64,000 nucleotides of DNA from CAWATZ01 sp963784995 (GTDB lineage Bacteria; Planctomycetota; Planctomycetia; Gemmatales; Gemmataceae): NCBI GenBank assembly GCA_963784995.1, contig CAWATZ010000013.1, positions 806,001-870,000 on the forward strand, written 5' to 3'. This document shows, one piece after another, positions 60,771-64,000 of the stretch (the first letter of the stretch is position 1; the number at the start of each line of letters is the position of its first letter). The translations under genes were made by a program, and so were the position numbers. The notes below the pieces were generated by a model. It was not told the DNA's origin. It did no database searches and saw only the letters and a list, made by a program, of their open reading frames with translations.

Positions 60771-61571
60771 TCACTCCCACAGGAACCAGCGCCGCCGGGC
60801 TTTCGGGCCGTAGGTCAGCCCAAAGCGCCCCAGGGCGACGTCCATCACCGACTTGACCGCTTCCTCGGCGGAGTCGGTGACCAGGATGCGCCGGCAATCC
60901 TCGGGGTCGATGGCGCCGTCCTGGGCCAGCCGGCCGAGGAAATCGAGCAGCGGCTGCCAGTAATCCCGGCCCATCAGCACCAGGGGGAAATCGTGGATCT
61001 TGTGCGTCTGGATCAGCGTGGCCGTCTCGAAGACCTCGTCCAGCGTGCCGAAACCGCCCGGCATGGCGATGAAAGCATAGGAGTACTTGACCAGCATCAC
61101 CTTGCGGACGAAGAAGTAGCGGAAGGTGATCCAGCTGTCCAGGTAAGGGTTCGGCTTCTGCTCCACGGGCAGCTCGATGTTGCAGCCGATGGACCGGCCG
61201 CCGGCCTCGCGGGCCCCCCGGTTGGCCGCCTCCATGATCCCGGGGCCGCCGCCGGTCATGACGGTAAAGCCCGCCCGGGCCAGCCGGCCGCCGACGTCGC
61301 GGGCCAGGGCGTACCAGGGATGGTCCTCCTTGAAGCGGGCCGAGCCGAACACGGTCACGCACGGGCCGACAAAGTGCAGCCTCCGGAAGCCGCGGATGAA
61401 CTCGAAGAAGATGCGAATGGCCCGCCGCAACTCGAAACCGCGGGGTTGCGGGCCCTGCAAGAATTTCGACGCCTCGGCGCTGCCGGGCTGCTTGCCCCAG
61501 GCTTTGACGACCACCGTGTCTGAATCCGGGAGGGGAACGCTGGCTTGATCCACAGGAAGGGCGTTACTCAT
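60771..61571 (-). CDS. LOG-family protein (TIGR00730-type lysine-decarboxylase-like fold)
   Basis: 266 residues. The hallmark PGGFGTLDE motif (AFIAMPGGFGTLDEVFETAT) and the nucleotide-binding VTVFGSARFKEDHPWY and VMTGGGPGIMEAANRGARE are present. LOG-type proteins remove ribose-5-phosphate from cytokinin nucleotides or AMP-like substrates; many bacterial members are annotated as lysine decarboxylases in error. The N-terminal 45 residues form a variable extension. ATG 61571 has GAGG upstream; a start at 61607 is less likely. Confidence 0.92.
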   Translation of the reverse strand: MSNALPVDQASVPLPDSDTVVVKAWGKQPGSAEASKFLQGPQPRGFELRRAIRIFFEFIRGFRRLHFVGPCVTVFGSARFKEDHPWYALARDVGGRLARAGFTVMTGGGPGIMEAANRGAREAGGRSIGCNIELPVEQKPNPYLDSWITFRYFFVRKVMLVKYSYAFIAMPGGFGTLDEVFETATLIQTHKIHDFPLVLMGRDYWQPLLDFLGRLAQDGAIDPEDCRRILVTDSAEEAVKSVMDVALGRFGLTYGPKARRRWFLWE

Positions 61572-61626
61572 ACCGACCTCGCAATCGCGGCCCGGCCGAC
61601 TCTTCAATCCTTTGTTATTGTACGCC

Positions 61627-63129
61627 TCAGACCGATCGGCTGAGGGCCTCGCGCATGGCCAGGACGTCGGGGAAGCGTTGCCGGGGGTCGCGCGCCAGGG
61701 CCCGCCGCAGCACCGCGCCCAGCAGGGAGGGCAACGAGGGGCCGACCGCCGGCTGACGCAGCGGCAGCGGTTCGTGGTTCTGCAGCCGCAGCAGGTAATT
61801 GAGATGGTTGTCCTCCGGCTCGTAGATCGTCTTGCCCGTCAGCAGGTAGTAAAGCGTGGCCGCCGTGGCGTACTGGTCGGCGGCAGGCCGGGCGGCGTGG
61901 AAGTCGATGATCTGTTCCGGGGCGACGTAGCCCGGAGTGCCCCCGGAGGTGCCGATCAGCGTCAGGCCGCTCATGGCGGACTCCTGATAGGCCCGGCCCA
62001 GGCCGAAGTCGGCCACCTTCAGCAGTTCCCGGCCGTCCTGCTGGGTCAGCAGCACGTTGCCCGGCTTGACGTCGCGGTGGACGATCCCTTGCAGGTGGGC
62101 GTGGGCCAGGGCGTCGAGCAGCTGACAGCCGAGCCGGACCACGCGCTCGGGCAGGAACGGCCCCTGGACCTTGATGGCCTGCGAGGCGCTCGTTCCCTCG
62201 ACGTACTCCATGACAAAGTAAAGGATGCCGCCGGCCTCTCCCGAGTCAAGGAAGGCCACGATGTTGGGATGCTTCAGCCGGCGCAGGATGGACACCTCGC
62301 GCTGGAAGCGGTCCAGCGTCTCCGGACGCGGAGCGATGGCCGGCAGCGTGGTCTTGAGGGCGACAACCTGGCTGTCGGCCAGCCGGCACGCCCGGTAGAC
62401 GATGCCCATGCCGCCGCGCCCCAGCTCCTGCTCCAGGCGGAAGCCGGGGAGAACGGGGAACAGAGGGGCGGTGGCGGGCAGACTCGGCGCGGGGGAATCG
62501 GACTGGCCCGCCAGGGTCAGGGTGCGCTGCTCCTGCGGCAATTGGACCTTGAAGGTGCTGAAGCCGGCCCGGATCTCGTCGCCGTCGCGCAGGTCGTTCT
62601 GCTCGGTGCGGAGGCCGTTGAGGAAGGTGCCGTTCTTGCTCCGCAGGTCGGCCAGGCGGGCCCGGGGCGGGTTGTACTCGATCAGGAAATGGACCTTGGA
62701 CATCCCCTGGTCGCCTTCCAGGGCCAGGTGGACGCCGGCCGGGCCCCTGCCGACGTAGAAACCGGAATGCCCGTTCAGCTGGTACGAGTTGCCCTTCCTC
62801 GGTCCGGCAATGACGGTGAGCGTCAGGACGGCATTCTCTTCCAGCCCAAGCACGGCCAGCACGTCGCCGACCCACGGGCCCAGGGAGCCAAAGCGCTGGC
62901 CGGCCTCCCGCGCCGTCAGCGGCTTGCCCTGCCCCTGCCGCTGGTCCAGCTCCAGCCGGACCAGCTGGCGAAACAGCTCGGGCCGGGCCTCGGGGGGGGC
63001 CTGCTCCACCAGCTGTTCCAGCACCGGCGGCGACCCGGCCTGACACTCGGCCTCGAAGCGATCAACCGTTTGCCGGATTTGCTCCAGCAGATCGGCGGAG
63101 AGGACCGGAGGCGGAGTCGGAGGCCGCAT
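61627..63129 (-). CDS. FHA-domain serine/threonine protein kinase
   Basis: 500 residues, no membrane segment. An N-terminal helical region (about 1-110), an FHA phosphopeptide-binding domain (about 115-205: FYVGRGPAGVHLALEGDQGM, SKVHFLIEY, LADLRSKNGTFLNGLRTEQN) and a complete kinase domain (about 235-500: ELGRGGMGIVYRACRLADSQ, VVALKTT, HRDVKPGNVLLTQQDG, VADFGLGRA, GTPGYVAPEQ). It should bind Thr-phosphorylated partners and phosphorylate Ser/Thr targets in the cytoplasm. It shares direction with the LOG gene, 55 bases apart, but a functional link is not evident. Confidence 0.93.
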   Translation of the reverse strand: MRPPTPPPVLSADLLEQIRQTVDRFEAECQAGSPPVLEQLVEQAPPEARPELFRQLVRLELDQRQGQGKPLTAREAGQRFGSLGPWVGDVLAVLGLEENAVLTLTVIAGPRKGNSYQLNGHSGFYVGRGPAGVHLALEGDQGMSKVHFLIEYNPPRARLADLRSKNGTFLNGLRTEQNDLRDGDEIRAGFSTFKVQLPQEQRTLTLAGQSDSPAPSLPATAPLFPVLPGFRLEQELGRGGMGIVYRACRLADSQVVALKTTLPAIAPRPETLDRFQREVSILRRLKHPNIVAFLDSGEAGGILYFVMEYVEGTSASQAIKVQGPFLPERVVRLGCQLLDALAHAHLQGIVHRDVKPGNVLLTQQDGRELLKVADFGLGRAYQESAMSGLTLIGTSGGTPGYVAPEQIIDFHAARPAADQYATAATLYYLLTGKTIYEPEDNHLNYLLRLQNHEPLPLRQPAVGPSLPSLLGAVLRRALARDPRQRFPDVLAMREALSRSV

Positions 63130-63237
63130 GGCCAGGGCCTTTCGAGGGAACGCGGCAAAGACAATCGGCTGCTCGTGGAAATAGCATAATCGCTGGAGAA
63201 GCGAAAGGATAGGCGAAATCGGGGTTTCGGAGCAGTC

Positions 63238-63320
63238 GCCGAGCCGCGCACGCAGCGCAGCGGAGTAAGCGGCCCTCCGGCACGGCCGCTTACTCCGCTG
63301 CGCTGCGTGCGCGGCTCGGC
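63238..63320. repeat. Family A palindrome, perfect 37-bp stem
   Basis: Arms 63238-63274 and 63284-63320, nine-base loop, between the divergent kinase and panB genes. It is the best-preserved copy of family A. Confidence 0.96.
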
Positions 63321-63370
63321 AGGAGCCGCTCCCTTCCGAAACCCGGCTCTTGTTCCTTGGGCCCCCGGGC

Positions 63371-63376
63371 TATAAT
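63371..63376 (+). promoter_or_regulatory. -10 element of the panB promoter
   Basis: A perfect TATAAT, 66 bases before ATG 63443; the -35 (TTGTTC at 63350-63355, spacer 15) is poor. Confidence 0.45.
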
Positions 63377-63442
63377 AGTGCAGGCGATGCGTGGCGCAAG
63401 GATGCCTCTCTCCAATCCAGCGTTGATAAGGGAGTATCGGGG

Positions 63443-64000
63443 ATGACGACCAAAGTGAGCGTGTCGAAGAACGGCGGCAGCGGCACCCTGTCCGGACGGA
63501 GTGAACGTCCGGTGACGGTGCCTGATTTCCTGTCCGCGCGGCGCGCGGCTGCCGGCTGACGATGCTCACCTGCTACGACTACACCATGGCCCGCATCCTG
63601 GACGCGGCCGGGGTCGATAGTTTGCTGGTCGGCGATTCGCTGGGCATGGTGGTTCAGGGTCAACCCGACGCCCTGGCGGTCAACCTGGAGGAGATGATCT
63701 ACCACACGCGGATGGTGATGCGCGGCGTCCGCCGGGCCCTGGTGGTCACCGACATGCCCTTCATGAGCTACCAGGTGAGCCCGCAGCACGCCCTGGAGAA
63801 CGCCGGCCGGCTGGTCAAGGAAGGCGGCTGTCACGCCGTCAAGCTGGAGGGCGGCAGCCGCAGTGCCGCCGCGGTGGCCGCCATCACCCAGGCCGACATC
63901 CCGCTGATGGGCCACGTGGGTCTGACGCCCCAGTCGGTCCGCCGGCTGGGCGGCTTCAAGGTCCAGCGCGACAGCGGCCGGATCCTGGACGACGCCCTGG
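63443..64000 (+). CDS. panB: 3-methyl-2-oxobutanoate hydroxymethyltransferase, frameshifted near the N-terminus, cut by the window edge
   Basis: PanB transfers a hydroxymethyl group from methylene-tetrahydrofolate to 2-oxoisovalerate, the first step of pantothenate synthesis. The first frame gives KVSVSKNGG ... RPVTVPDFLSARRAAAG and a stop at 63559. From 63549 on the other frame continues without break as RLTMLTCYDYTMARILDAAG, VDSLLVGDSLGMVVQGQPDA, MIYHTRMVMRGVRRALVVTD and KEGGCHAVKLEGG. The shift lies in a GC-rich run (about 63535-63550) and one base repairs it, so sequence error is likely. ATG 63443 is preceded by AGGGAG. The C-terminal third lies beyond the window. Confidence 0.85.

Noticed and set aside
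63557..63559. TGA near the start of panB as a selenocysteine codon
   Set aside because: The PanB sequence continues in another frame, and the enzyme has no redox Cys here.

Overview
The window reads as a chromosomal segment of a high-GC planctomycete of the Gemmata/Gemmataceae type. This rests on families that are largely planctomycete-specific: DUF1501, DUF1549/DUF1553, DUF1559 prepilin-like proteins, TIGR02996, TIGR03000, DUF6940, an ECF sigma factor beside a Ser/Thr kinase with several membrane segments, an FHA-kinase, and a formylmethanofuran:tetrahydromethanopterin formyltransferase (Ftr). Everything is inferred by reading; no database search was run.

Layout. 0-7 kb: SpoIIE-type phosphatase, tRNA-Gly(GCC) with promoter and terminator, an ISKra4-like transposase relic, DUF6940 convergent with queA, two PQQ-type beta-propeller proteins. 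7-20 kb: a secreted esterase, a Cys/Gly/His-rich TIGR03000 protein, a twice-frameshifted secreted protein, an NHLRC2-like thioredoxin/NHL protein with an in-frame UGA in its redox motif, then a PPC-domain gene and DUF1501 and DUF1549/DUF1553 genes carrying many frameshifts. 20-32 kb: secreted and signalling proteins (membrane histidine kinase plus a ligand-binding-like partner), zwf, an aldose-1-epimerase-like protein, an Ldh-family dehydrogenase. 32-44 kb: DUF1559, DUF3500, a cytochrome-c-like protein, a second TIGR03000 protein, a DevC/DevB-like pair, a conserved unknown protein coupled to a PfkB kinase, a HEAT-repeat protein, a TIGR02996-L7/L12-like fusion, a YgiT/MqsA-type regulator. 44-54 kb: ECF sigma and kinase, Gfo/Idh/MocA oxidoreductase, two zinc-ribbon membrane paralogues, Ftr, a second UGA-interrupted thioredoxin-like gene, a membrane coiled-coil module. 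54-64 kb: mfd, small genes, an initiator tRNA split by a group I intron carrying its own endonuclease gene, a LOG-family protein, an FHA-kinase and the start of panB.

Most interesting points. (1) Two thioredoxin-fold genes each carry one in-frame UGA with coding homology continuing in the same frame and a plausible bacterial SECIS hairpin downstream; both are selenoprotein candidates. (2) The initiator tRNA-fMet(CAU) is interrupted just 5' of its anticodon by a 644-nt group I intron with an Azoarcus-like core and an I-Ssp6803I-like PD-(D/E)XK homing endonuclease ORF. (3) About 20 long inverted repeats (stems roughly 18-46 bp, often perfect, several families recurring) fill most gaps between transcription units. 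In one place a palindrome sits inside another, with a TTA duplication at its borders, which suggests these elements move.

Caution: roughly two dozen frameshifts interrupt otherwise well-conserved reading frames, especially at 15.3-19.5 kb and 24.0-24.5 kb. Many look like one-base indels in G/C or T runs, so draft-sequence error is a live alternative to gene decay.
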